Of a DNA stretch of 64,000 bases, positions 1-11,900 are shown piece by piece; positions within the stretch are counted from its first letter, which is position 1, and the number at the start of each line of letters is the position of its first letter. The notes below the pieces were generated by a model. The model did no database searches, was not told the origin of the DNA, and was given only the letters and a program-made list of their open reading frames with translations. Source of the DNA: Sarcocystis neurona (Eukaryota; Apicomplexa; Conoidasida; Eucoccidiorida; Sarcocystidae); contig KL647290.1 of assembly GCA_000727475.1 (NCBI GenBank), forward strand, positions 2,903,534 to 2,967,533. Reading direction: 5' to 3'. The position numbers and the translations under genes were made by a program.

Positions 1-1807
1 AGGTGGACACGCACGTTAACACCAAACAACATGTTCTTCGATGAAGGCGAGAGGAGACAGAGTGGTGCGCTAGTTTTCTGGTGGCATGCATGCCTGCTGC
101 TGCTGCCGCGCTTCTTCGTAATTGGTGGGGGGGGCCGCTCAGTTGAAAAGAGCAACAGCGACAAGCACTCATTCAAGTGGTCTGTGTCACAGACTGTCGT
201 CCTTCGTGGCAGGCAGACGCAGCCGCGTTTGTACGCACTGCTGCTGTATGCGCTCGTGCGGCCGTCCGTGCTGCAGATATATGTGCTCGCGGTGATATTC
301 ACTCATCCACCCCTCTGCCGTTGCCGCTCTTATTGCCTCTGCTATCCCGTAACCCCCCTTTTGAAGTGGCAAATGTTGTTTTTGCCTGTGTGTATCACGT
401 CTTTCCATATAGAAAAAATGTTGCGTTGTTGCCTCACCCCTCTGGCCTCTTTACTGTGACTAAGCCGAACACGCTGTAACACCAGCTCGACCGTACTGCT
501 GCTCTCGCTGGCGTCACCTGCAGTATTGCTTTTACACCACTATCTGTAACCCGTGCACTAGCAAATTATGTATCTGCTGGCGGTGTTGTTGTTTCTTCTT
601 ATGCCCCAATGATTGAGGAAGTGTTTCATTGCGGCTGCAGCTCGTGCTGCGGCCTCTGATGCTGCTCGGATTCTTCTCTTCTTAAATGAATGAGAAGCTG
701 CTGCTGCCATCCTGACTGCGACTCATGTTGTTGATCCCGTCGCTGCCGTCCTTGTTGCAGTCGCTGGTGTTGCTGCTATATGCCTACCCTCTGGACTGAC
801 TGCCACTGCTGCTGCCGCTATCCCTGCTGCCTGGGCTGATGCCGCGTGCAGAGTACTTTATTTTTGACGAAAATTCGCCAAGAAGCAAAGTCTGTGACTA
901 ATTATTTGCACCGCGTGATCTTGGAGCTCCGGAGGATGAAAAGGAAGTCCCCCTCCTCTTCGTGGTTTTACTTCTTAAATGCCACTCCCCCAGCTCCCCT
1001 CTCTCGTGCGCCAACTTCCAAAGGCGTAGCCGCCAGACTTAAACGGCGCTTGCTTTCTTCCTGGACTGGAGGCGTCGCCCGTTTACGCCGAATGCCCGAG
1101 CGCTGGAGAAGAAGACTAGGGAAAAAAATTTTCAGGAGAAGGTACTGGTCAGCCTGTGAAGTCGCATCTCCTTCCCTGTACTAGACAGACACCTCCATGC
1201 AGGCAGATATAGGTGGGCCTGTACGTGCGCACACGTAGGTAAGTAGATCTGTCAGGAAAGATAACTGTCTATGCGTCCAGATCTAAGGCAGTCACAGCAA
1301 CTGTCTATACGTGTGCAAAACGTGGGCTAAACCTGTGGGTGGTGACACCATGAGGAGCAAGTGACGGTCCAGTCTTATGGTGGTTCTTCAGTGCTTCACA
1401 TAGATTTGAAGAGACTCAGACTCCTCTAGCAACCTACATCGATGAGGAATCTTTCCTTGCTTCATATTTGTCAGATCCTGAGCCGTGGGCAGTAATTCAC
1501 TAGCCAAAGCGATCAGGTCCCGTAAAAGGAAGTCGAAAGCCAGCCAGTGTTACGAGAACGCTAGGTGGTTCACTACGCATTCGTATATATGCGTGCTTCT
1601 GACTGCTGCACTCTGTCACAGCAGTGAAGGAGCACCGAAGAAGAGGCGTGCCGACTTTGGTGAGCGCGCATGGCGGTGCTTGTATATGCATATATATATA
1701 TACATTGATACAAATGTAGACACGTAGATGGACGGATAGATAGATACGCATATCCATGCATATATATTTACATATATACATATATATGCGTGTACGTATA
1801 AAACTCC

Positions 1808-2079
1808 GGCGGGAGAGTGTTGAAGTGGTCCTGCCACTGCGACTCGTTTCCTGGATTGTCTCGGTGACCCAGAGCAGTTCAACCGCACCCGTATATGCAC
1901 GCGGACATCTGTATATGCATCCAGACGTATGTACATATGTATACAGATAGGAAGATGGACAGGTAGGTAAAAGAATATACACACACACACGTATGTATAT
2001 ATGTGTGTGGGTGGAGCTTTTGCGGGAGATTGCCAAGGTAGTGCTGCCACTCCGACCTGTCCTTTCCGTTCTCACTAAT
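1808..2079 (+). repeat. Diverged two-copy repeat separated by microsatellite
   Basis: Copy A begins at 1808 and copy B at 2021, offset about 213 bases. Both contain GCGGGAGA, then a shared CTGCCACT-CGAC block. Both copies read through in one plus frame with the shared residues VVLPLR. The space between them is TA/TG/CA microsatellite. This could be an old segmental duplication of a small unique block carried with its flanking microsatellite. Confidence 0.55.
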
Positions 2080-2499
2080 CTGCAACAGCATAGGCACACG
2101 TGTAGGGGTCTGTACGTCAACACGTTGGTGACAGAAACTCAGCTTCTGCACCGGGCGGAGCCGCACGGGGTTTTCAATGTCTGCAGAACTGCCTGCAGTC
2201 CGATGAATTTTATCTATCCACGGCGTCCACCTATGCGCATGTGTCGTCTTACCTACAGAGACATACACGTACCCCATCTGTCACGTACATCTCTCCCTCT
2301 CCCTGAGTATGTATATGTATGCTCGTATGCATGTGCGTATGTACGTACGTACGTGTCTATGCAGATCTGGACATACGTAGGTACGTATGGATGAAAGTAG
2401 CGATGTGTGGATGGTTGCACGCATATACGTAGGTACACGTGTGCGTGCGTATGCACGTATATACCCTGTGTGAACCTATGGTTGTGTATATGTATGTAC

Positions 2500-2722
2500 C
2501 TACGTAGTATGTGTGTGCATTTGTAAGTATGTATGTACGTATGCAAGCATGTCCGCATGTATGCTTTTACGTATATGTGCGTGTGTGTATGTATGCATGT
2601 ATGCATGTATGTATGTATGTAAGTATGTATGAATGCATGTGTGTATGCATCTGTGCATGCACTTATGTACGTCTGTACGAGTGTTTGTATGTCCTTACGT
2701 CTGTATACATATATACGTGTGT
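2500..2722. repeat. TGTA/TATG tetranucleotide-rich tract
   Basis: This is an imperfect array of TGTATG, TATGTACG and GCATGTATG units ending about 30 bases before the first clear exon of the plus-strand gene. Similar tracts recur in many introns of the window. No coding capacity is apparent apart from Tyr/Val/Cys-rich shadow frames. Confidence 0.7.
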
Positions 2723-2750
2723 ACAGTGTTTTTGGGACTTTCTGCTGCAG

Positions 2751-2995
2751 ACTGTTGAACGTGATGACAGGGGAGCGGTTTACGAAGGCGCTGATGGTCG
2801 CCTATGTAGAGGCGTTTCGCTCTGCACAGACCTTCCCTTCAGACGTGCTGCTGCATCCGTTACACATTTATCACTTCTTCATACTCAAGGCCACGCTGCA
2901 CACCCGGGTGGCTCCCTACGTGCTCAATCCCGTAAAGCGACGCTCGATCGCGTTGCAGCTAAAGGCCGCTCCGGTGCCCTCTCAAAATCAGAAAG
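2751..2995 (+). CDS. Exon, first clear exon of the large plus-strand gene
   Basis: The acceptor is TTTCTGCTGCAG and the donor AAAG/GTAGG. The frame starts with the third base of a codon and ends with one base of the next. It encodes a helical block (LLNVMTGERFTKAL..., then HIYHFFILKATLHTRV). It is free of low complexity and sits between microsatellite tracts, which supports a real exon. Confidence 0.6.
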
Positions 2996-5900
2996 GTAGG
3001 AGCTCGTGCATGCACGGCGCTGCCCCACTTTGTCAAGAAACGTACACGGGGAGTAACACACGTACACGAACACAAACGCGCACACGCGTACTCGCGTGTA
3101 CCTCCATGCACGCACATGCACCAGGATATACAAACATGCGTACAAGCATGCGTACGAACATACATGCACATATATACATGAGTATTCATGTGTGTATACA
3201 ATTATAGCACCCTGGTGTTTGGTGCACGTTGACAACAGTCTATATAAGATGCACCGGGACGCGTATACCGGATATTTCTAAGTGTGTGGAAAGAGAAAAT
3301 GCGAATTATGCGTGGGCGTACGTGGCAAATCTGCCACGAGCTTCGGACGCCTGCGCCTGCAACAGGACTCGGGAGACCACAGAGAGGCAAAGTGGTGCCA
3401 GACTTCAGCGCGTGCTGCTTCCCGACCCAATATGACGTGTTCAAAGGACGAAAGGATAGCGCTTGTAACCTGACAGACAGCCACCCATGTAGACGTTGCT
3501 GTGCACAGATGTACAGGCTCATAAAGAATGCGTACTAGCTGCTGAGCTACTACACCCTTGTGTAGAAGGAAGCTGCCTTCCTTAGCAGTTATTTCATCAG
3601 AAAGAAGCTAAGCTTGCAGAAAGCTGCATATGACGGGACACGACTCTCAGAGCTACGCACGTCGCTGCATGCCGTCCAAACGGTGGAAACGTCGTGCACA
3701 GAAACACTTTTGCACGTACAAAGTACTGTGAAGGTGTGACCAAGATGGCTCATGTACCCCCGGGGGACGCAACTCTGGGTTCATGTGTATATACGTACCT
3801 ACGCATCTATGTATCTGTTCGCATGTGCACGGCTGTACACCTCTATGTGTTTATGTGCGTATGTATATATCTCTTTATCTAAATGTATGTAATTATTTAT
3901 GTATACTTGTATGTGTGTGAGTAGTATACGTATATATGCGTGTGCATATATATGGATGTACTTGAGCTTATGTGTGCATACATACGTACACTTAACCATG
4001 CACCTGCAACAGTGGCGAAAGCGTGGGAGAGAGTGAAATGGAAAAGCGATCCGTGTGTGCTAATTTGCGTTGGCTTGCAGAGTTCTCTATGTGTTCACTT
4101 AGACAGAGGTCCTGTTCAGCATATTTGCCGAAGTCCCTTGTCTTCCTACATGTATATATATATATGTATGTGTGCGTGGAAGTACAGGAACAGGCACCTA
4201 TATATATGTATATATATGTATGCGAGAAAGTACACGGATATACATATTTGTATATATATTTACGTATGACGAGTGAGATACACCCACACCAGAGCCTATT
4301 CTCGTGTACACAGGTGTGTGCACAGAGTGACAGAAAGACGAAAGAAACGTAATCACCGACTGTAGGTCTTTGAGCACCTATACAACGAGAACGAGAATTT
4401 TGTCTTGTAAGTGTATTTGTCCCAACGTACGGGTTTGCAGAGGGAGTATTGAAGCTGTTAATACACGCTGCAGTCCGTTTCATTCGGGGGCAGATCGACC
4501 CTAAACGCACCTCTACGTGGCTCACGAGGTGTACGTGCGTATCTACCAGCTACGCTTGCACAGATATTTCCGCCTATTCGCACTTTGTTCACACACTTGT
4601 GTGCCTGCGTGCGTACGTATATTCATCAACCGGAGTAAGTACTTACGAGTGTCTGCTTTCCAATTCAGACCCATCAGCGTAACTCAGCCTTTTACGTGTT
4701 CAACACCCCGTCTTCCATACAAGTGTCTGCGTAGGTTCACACAGTAGTGGACACAGACATACACGTACGCAGCAATGTACAAGAGTGGGTACATCGGTGT
4801 GCGTTCTGTGGGAACGCAGCCGCAGCAAGAAAGCGACTCGCGAAGCGTTTGCTGCGTCTGTAACTGGAAAACCTCCGCTGCGTTCAAGGCGATCGACATC
4901 CCGCTTTCAGCGCTACGACGTGATCTTTCTAGTGTCTCTGGAAAACCTTTCGTCATCATCCGCAGCCGTTTCCTGCTTCAGCTTCTCTGGTGCTTTCGTA
5001 AAATTCGCGACGCTTGTTCCACACATCCCTCAGTGTACAAATGTGCGGCTTGCGACTGAATGGCATTCTCGTTTCGCATCTCAGTCCCAGCGTCCCTGAA
5101 GCAGCTCTACGTAATTTAGAAGTCGAGCGTTGTAGCGGCGGTTGCCCTTGTAGTGATTGCTGCGTCCGTCACTCCCCCTGCTCACCTCATCATTTGCACC
5201 CTTCAAGCGATGCTTTTTTTCCTTTGAACATTTCCTTCTTGTTCGTGTTCTGTCGGTGCGCCCGTTCGCTGCCGTCTTTCTCGCTGTTTCTTTATTGTAA
5301 AGGTCTCTTCTTCCTTTTGTCTCCTTTTTACCGTTTCGCTTGCTGTTTGTCTTCCACGTCTTCTTCTTGCGGCGTCTTCCAAACGTTTTTGCACTTTGTC
5401 GCACCTGTCCCCGGGGTCGTCTCCTTCGCGCTGCGGTGCAGAGATGCTGCGGTGTATCGACAGCTGGCTGACAACCCTGGCGACGAACGACAAGCTGCCA
5501 GGAAAGCCTCTCGCCCTGCGACTCGTGTACGAAGTCGCTGGCTATCTCATGTTCCTGCACGCTTTTCCCTCCACCCAAACTGACGTGTCTTTCCAGTTGC
5601 CTGGGTTATTTACTACTTACGCGGAGCAGCGCCTCTCCGGCAGAACCGTGGACGAGATGGCAGAGCCGCAGCTGCTGCAGTACCTCGACCTGGCTACGAC
5701 TGAAGCCGGTTCTTTGTTGAGGATCCTCAACACCGCCGGAAGCATCGAAACTCTGCGCCTGCTTGAGGAAGAAGTCAACGGCAGCAGTGAGAGGCAGACG
5801 GAGGACCTTTCTAGAGCAGCAGACGTCCTCAAGGAGTATAGAGTATACTCTGTGGGATACGATGAAACGTTCCCGGCAAGTCACGCCGGAAGCAGGCGGT

Positions 5901-8900
5901 TTCCTCGGCTAGCAGAACGACGGTTTTACATGTTGCTTGAGTGTACTGGCACTGTAGTGGTGTCCGGTGAGCCCACAGAGGAATACAACGACAGCATATT
6001 CAGAGAAATCACCTCGATTCTCGAAGACGATGAACGGTCTTCTATTGTATGGTCGGTCTCCTTTGCAAAACCAGCAAGAGAGCTTGCGGCAGCAAGAATG
6101 CAAGCAGCCACTTCACGGTCAGAAACACCAACGGGACCTACTTTAGCAGCAGCGTTAGCCCGAGACAGACTTCCTCCGGCTGCCCCGGCAGCCGCTGTAG
6201 AGTACGAGGAATCCACGCCAGCAGCAGGACTCGCTGGAACAACAACCGTACGGCCAGTCGAGCTGGCAGCGGAGGCCGACGCTGCTGGTGGCCCTGGAAC
6301 GTTCTCACCGATAGCTTTCCTCTCCAGAGGGGCACGAGCGACAGCGCAGAGAACTTCCCTCTCCGGCGATTTCCTGTCGCCTACGACGGTTCCACCATCA
6401 GCGCCAGCGTCGGTGTCAGCAGAAAAACAAGCAGGACCCCCCTCTTCTCTTCTCGCGAGCAAGCAGGCGCTAGCAACGCACTCGACCGCGGCCTCCGTGA
6501 CGACCCCGGCAATCCCTGCCGCGCGTTTCTGGTCGTTGGCAGATATCCAAAAGCGTGAGGACATTGGCAGCAGTAGAGGCGAAAGCAAATGGGTAGCCCT
6601 GCTCCAGCTGCCCCTCTTCAGTGGACTCGCCCTGCTGGGCGCCTCTTCTGTTGAAGCAGTGATGGTCGATCAGTCTCAAGATACTGGAAAGGCTGTCTGT
6701 CGCGTTCCAGGTAATGTCTATCGCACGCCGAAACACACACAGATATTTAGACAAAGAGGTTCGTATCCACAAATATATATATATATATATAAAGTAGATC
6801 TATGTGAGTGTAAACGTCTTTTCGTGTACGCTCACCGACATGCGTGACGCATGTAGGTACGTGTGTGTATGCGAGGCCCTGTGTTGCTGGGCGTATGTAC
6901 GCATGCATGAAAGGTGGTTGTGTCTTCTGTAAATATGCCGGCTCACATCCACTAGTCAAAATGTCTGCGTCGGTGTCTGTGTGCGTAGGTGCTCGTGCGT
7001 GCGCGTGCACACGCGTAAAGTGGGAACTCAGGTGTGCTACAAGGTGGTAGGCACACCGACGAGAAGCTGGCTTGATCCTACTTCGTGCCTGGGGTCCAGT
7101 ATCTTGTACATGTGTTCCGAGCTTTTGTTCATCCTGTCTGCGTTGCACCATCTATGTCCACATCTATCTATCTATCTACATATAAATGTACGGACAGATA
7201 GAGAAATAGAGACGGACATATAAATATATGTACTAATGCAGATAAATAGGTAGAAATGCGCAACCACACGTGTGCACCGGGTGACGCGATATCGTAGAGG
7301 CGCTGCTTAACACATTTGTACGTACACCCGGCCGCTAACATGACGATATATATACGTGTGTATGTGTATATGTGGTGGGAACACACGTATAGCCGTAGAC
7401 ACGTGAGTAAGCGTGCGTTTATACGGTGGGCCGTATAATACGATCATATGCTCGTAGGGAATGCGGGACCTCTGCACTTGGACTTGTGCACGAAAAAACC
7501 AAAATTGTCGGCCGAACCACTGTAGACGAGTAGCATTCTACACATTTCGTCCTGCGTATGTACTTCACTTGGATATTTTACCGTAATGAAGAGCCCAGCT
7601 TGAGAGAGCTGCTTTCCGGGACACTCACCCGCCGAGCCGCTCGCGGCTCCACTTCCCACCAGTACGTACTTATGTATTTATCTTGCAGACGTATAAGTGG
7701 CCACAATCGCTTCTAGATCTGCAGAAGTTTCTCCCGCAACCTCGTAGTGCATGACCCGGCCAGGTACGCGGTCTACAGGCTGCGTGCACGGCGAACCGGT
7801 TGAACTGCGTCCGTGTCTCTCGCAGTACACGTTAGCAGAAAAAGCAATTCTTCTAGCATTTTCGTCTAAAGCAAAGAAACGACTTCACCTCGCACCTTCT
7901 TTGAGATCCACTTGCGAAATTGACTGTCTCTGTGTCTTCAAGCAGCAACTGTCGTTGCCAGGCAGATCCTGTGCAGTCGCTGCGACATCGAGGTCCACAC
8001 CTGCTGTTCCTGCCCTCGCGCAGCGTACACAGACGTGTTTTGCGGCAGCCGCTGGCGGTGTACACGTGAATCTGAGTGTCTCAGCAGAGGAGGCAGACCT
8101 TTTGCGTAAACACAGTGCTGCTCCCTGCCTGCATGTGGAGCACGTGCCTCCCAGAGCATGCCTAGAAAAGGTGCGGCACACGCAAGGGGCCGTTGGTCTG
8201 TGACCTGCCCTTTCTCCCGCTCCCTTCCTGTTTCTCCCTTTTTCTTGAAAACATACTGCCGCGCTTTGGATGGCACTATTACTTCCGCTTACATTACATG
8301 TGCGTGGATGTGTGTGAATGCACGTGCGTACCTACGCGCGTACACACGCATATCAATCACACAGGAACGTTCACACGGATGACGCACAGGCATGGAAAGG
8401 ATGTTCCCGCCCTTCCAGCAGCACAGCAGTACGTGCTAGTGTAGTTCTGGAGCGCTAACTTCCGCGCACGAGTAGAGAGCCCACATCCACGTCTTGTCTA
8501 GTCGTGAGGCACTCTGTGTCTTTCTGTAGCACCCTTCTGTCAGTCTCAGTTTCTTTTTTTGCCGCTCTGCCTTTATTTCCTCTTCCTCCCCTGATCCTTC
8601 TCTGCGTGTCCTCTGCGTCCTTTCCATGCATGTTTTATTCCTCTCCTTGGTAGTGAAACTATACCTTGTTCAGTTGATACTGCCTTGGTCTGTTTTTTCT
8701 TCCCCATCCCCCCTGTGTTAACGAGGCTCTTCTTCCTTTGTACGCTCGTCTGGCAACTTCCGCTCTCTCTTCCTGTCCTTCTTTTTCGGTTCCCGTCCCT
8801 GTGCTTCTATACTGAATATCTCGTACATCTTCTAGCCTTCCATTCACTGCTGCTGTTCCGCAGGGGAGTACTTGGACGTCGCCCTGCCCGTCAACCTGCA

Positions 8901-11900
8901 GCCGTGGATGGCACTGCTGCACACGGTTACGTCTATGAAGCTGTGGCTGAGACCACGTAAAGAGCAACAGCATTTGCAGGCGCTACTAAATCAACTGAGT
9001 GCCGTAGCCGCCAACCGTTTTGCAAAGCAAGTACGCTGGCGTACGCGGTTTCCTCGTACTCCGGCGGCGACGGACGCAGGAAGCCAGGGCGAAGTTGCAG
9101 CAGAAACGACACCTCTAGGAGAGACAGGAGCAAAATCCGCAGCCTCCGCAGCAAAAACGAGTCCAGAAGGGGAAGAAGAAGACATCACAAAAGGAGAGGC
9201 TGGAACTGAGATAGTAGCCGCTTCTGAGCCCCAACGTTCTTGGCGGTGGGGGGCATCACGAGCAGGAAGGCCCACGGGGGTAGCTGGCAACGCCTTCTCT
9301 CCCCTCCGTTGGTGGAAGAGGCCGGAAACAGCTGTTTTCAATGCTCTTCCTCCAGAGCTAGGAGCTGAGGTATCACCTCCAGGCTCTGCAACTGCTGCTG
9401 CTCCTGGCCCTGCGGGGACTCCTGCTGCTGCTGCTGCTGGATCTTCTCCTGCTTCTCCAATCCAGCAGGAGCTGCTGCAGGTTCGTGCAGACCCACCGCT
9501 TTGTCGGCACCGTGTGATCGAAACAGACGCAACAGTTCCTCCTCACGCTTTTCTACCAACAGTTCAGTCTTGGTTTTCTTCTCCGGACGCTCCTGCAGTA
9601 AATACTCTTCCTACCCAGCCGCCGTCGGTTCTGCCCCCCGAAGAACGCTCGGGGCAGATCCAACGATCCGTGCCGCCGGCAGAAGAATCTCTTCAGGCAG
9701 CATCCACTGCAGGCCTCTTGCCCCAAGCAGCAGCAAGTGTTGTTGCTCCTGGCGCCCCAGTAACTATTCCTCCTCTCGAGGCAATGGCTCCGTCCCTTTC
9801 GAAAGCAGTAGTTCCTCCTCCAGCTGCACCCCCCCTTTTGCAAGCAGCAGCACCGCCTCGCCCTGGGTGGCCAGCGTCAGCGCTTTCCCGCTTGTCAGAA
9901 GCATACGCATATCCTCCTTCTCAAGTGGCACGCGTGGGCTTGCCTGCAACATCGACACCCCTCTCTACAGAAGCCCCCCAGCCTCCGTTTGAAGCAGTAG
10001 AAACAACCCCGCCACCAGCGGAAGCACCAGTTCCTGAAATGGTGCCTTTCAAAGGTGCGAAAGAGATCGTGTCTTTGTTTTTTGACCTTTTTCACTCTCT
10101 GTACGCTCTGACGCATCCATCAAGAAGCGATAGCCAGCGCATCCTGCAGGCCGCACACGAGGTGCTGGATCAGCAGTTCGCAGAGGTAGAGAAGGCTAGA
10201 GACGAGGAAGCGGAGCAGCCAGAGGCGCTACCGCTCTCCAGTGGTCCTAAGGGAGGAAAAGACATCCACGTCTCTTCTTTGCCACTCACCGTTGAGGCTG
10301 GTGACATCCGCACTGACAACAATCCGCTTTTGCCTTCAGTGATGCGCCAGCTGCACGCAGCCGTCAAGCGCTACAGAAAAGCAGCAGAGAAAGCTTCCGT
10401 TGCCCAGACAGCAGCAGCTGCATGCGTAGCTTCGGTGAAGGAGATCTGTCAGCAGGCGGCGTGCTGGCCTTCTGCCGCCCAGCTCTCCAACTGGCTACGG
10501 GTCACGGCGTTGCCGCATCGTCGCTTCAGTGGAGAGGGATGTCTCATCTCTCCCGGCGCTGTCGACCGCTGCGTCCAGGACCTAATTCGTGCTTGCAACA
10601 CCTTGGAAAACAAAGATCTTCATCAGGTACTATATGCGGAGAACTTAGCCCTGCGGGAACCTTTCTTTGCTGATGTCGTGACCCGTCTACCTTCCGCAGA
10701 TGTGCGACGCATCGTGGACGCAATCGACGCAGGTGAGCAACAGCTGCGAGGCCCACTGGACGGACACACACAGGCAAATGTGGAATGCTACTGTTCGTGC
10801 TTTGCATGGAATGTTTGTCGCTTCTGCTGTGAAAGCACAGCTACCTCCTCGCACGCGTATATCGGTCTGGACGTACAAATCGATTCCGGCCCATTGTGCG
10901 TCCTCCTCCTGCGTCTTTTGTCACTTCTGTAGTTGCGTGTACATGCGCTTACACGACCCAGTGGCACCTTGCCCTACTGATTAAGCATATATTCAAGGAC
11001 GACCGCTTTCTTATTGTATCTCGTGCGTCTCTACTGAAGCCTTTCGGCAGTCCTGTGCTTCGTCGGGGGCAAAGCAGTCTTGAATACAAACAATAGAACG
11101 TTCACGCATGAAAACGTTTGAACAGGAGAGACGTGCAGGTTTCTGTACGCAATGTACTCAGCTCGTGGGTTTTACTTCACCTCGTACGCGCTTCCTGCAT
11201 GGATGCAGGTAGCGGAACGGACGACACAGGGATGTAGCAACGTGAGTGAAGGCCGCTAGACGCCTCACAAACCTACATCCACTTATCAACGCGCCCTTCA
11301 GCTCCTCCACACAGACGTGCGCAATCGTGTGCCCTTGCTTTGGCTTCCTTGCCATTCGCCCTGTGACTATTTCAGGCGCCCTTGAAGTCCTGTGGAAGAA
11401 AGTACAGAGCAGCTGGTGGACAGCCGCCGGCGCGCAGTCCACGGGGCTGCGCAGGCGTTTTCTTGGAGAGAAGTCGTACGAGAGGCGTTTTGACTTCCTT
11501 TCCAGACGCTTGGGTGACGCGATAGGCCGCCTGGCCGTCTCCCATCCTCACTTCAGCTCTGCTCAGGTTAAACCTTCTCTGGGGAAGACGCTCAGGTCGC
11601 TGGTGGACGGCAGCATTCCGTCGAAGGAAGCACTTGACGTAGAACTATACAACATGCGTTGGGTGTGGGTTAATCAGGCTTTCGGCGAAGCCAATGTCTT
11701 CAAGCTGCCTGCAGCGGCGGAGGGGTGGCACCGGCGTATCGTCTCTGCAGGCGAGGGCAAGGGCGGAGCGGCACCCCGCCGCCGCTTTGTTCGACCCGAG
11801 CAAATGCTGACGCAGTTGGACTCCACCACGAGAAGGTCCCGGACCTACACGTCTTCTGAACCTACGTCTGCTTCTTCAATTTCTGCAGCCGCCGGACCTG

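Larger units (their letters stand above)
1..2750. other. Leading region without a convincing gene
   Basis: The first 850 bases contain scattered GCTGCTGCC-like triplets. From about 1,690 onward the sequence is dominated by TATA, TGTA and GTAC microsatellites. A frame at 846-1184 on the plus strand follows an AG acceptor-like site and is basic (Arg/Lys-rich); it might be an upstream exon of the large plus-strand gene, but no donor or phase supports it. The 5' end of that gene must lie here or outside the window, because its first recognisable exon starts in mid-codon. Confidence 0.5.

Noticed and set aside
2253..3201. Tyr/Val/Thr/His-rich frames on both strands
   Set aside because: They are translations of TGTA/CACA/GTAC microsatellite and have no information content. 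Only the 2751-2995 block stands out.
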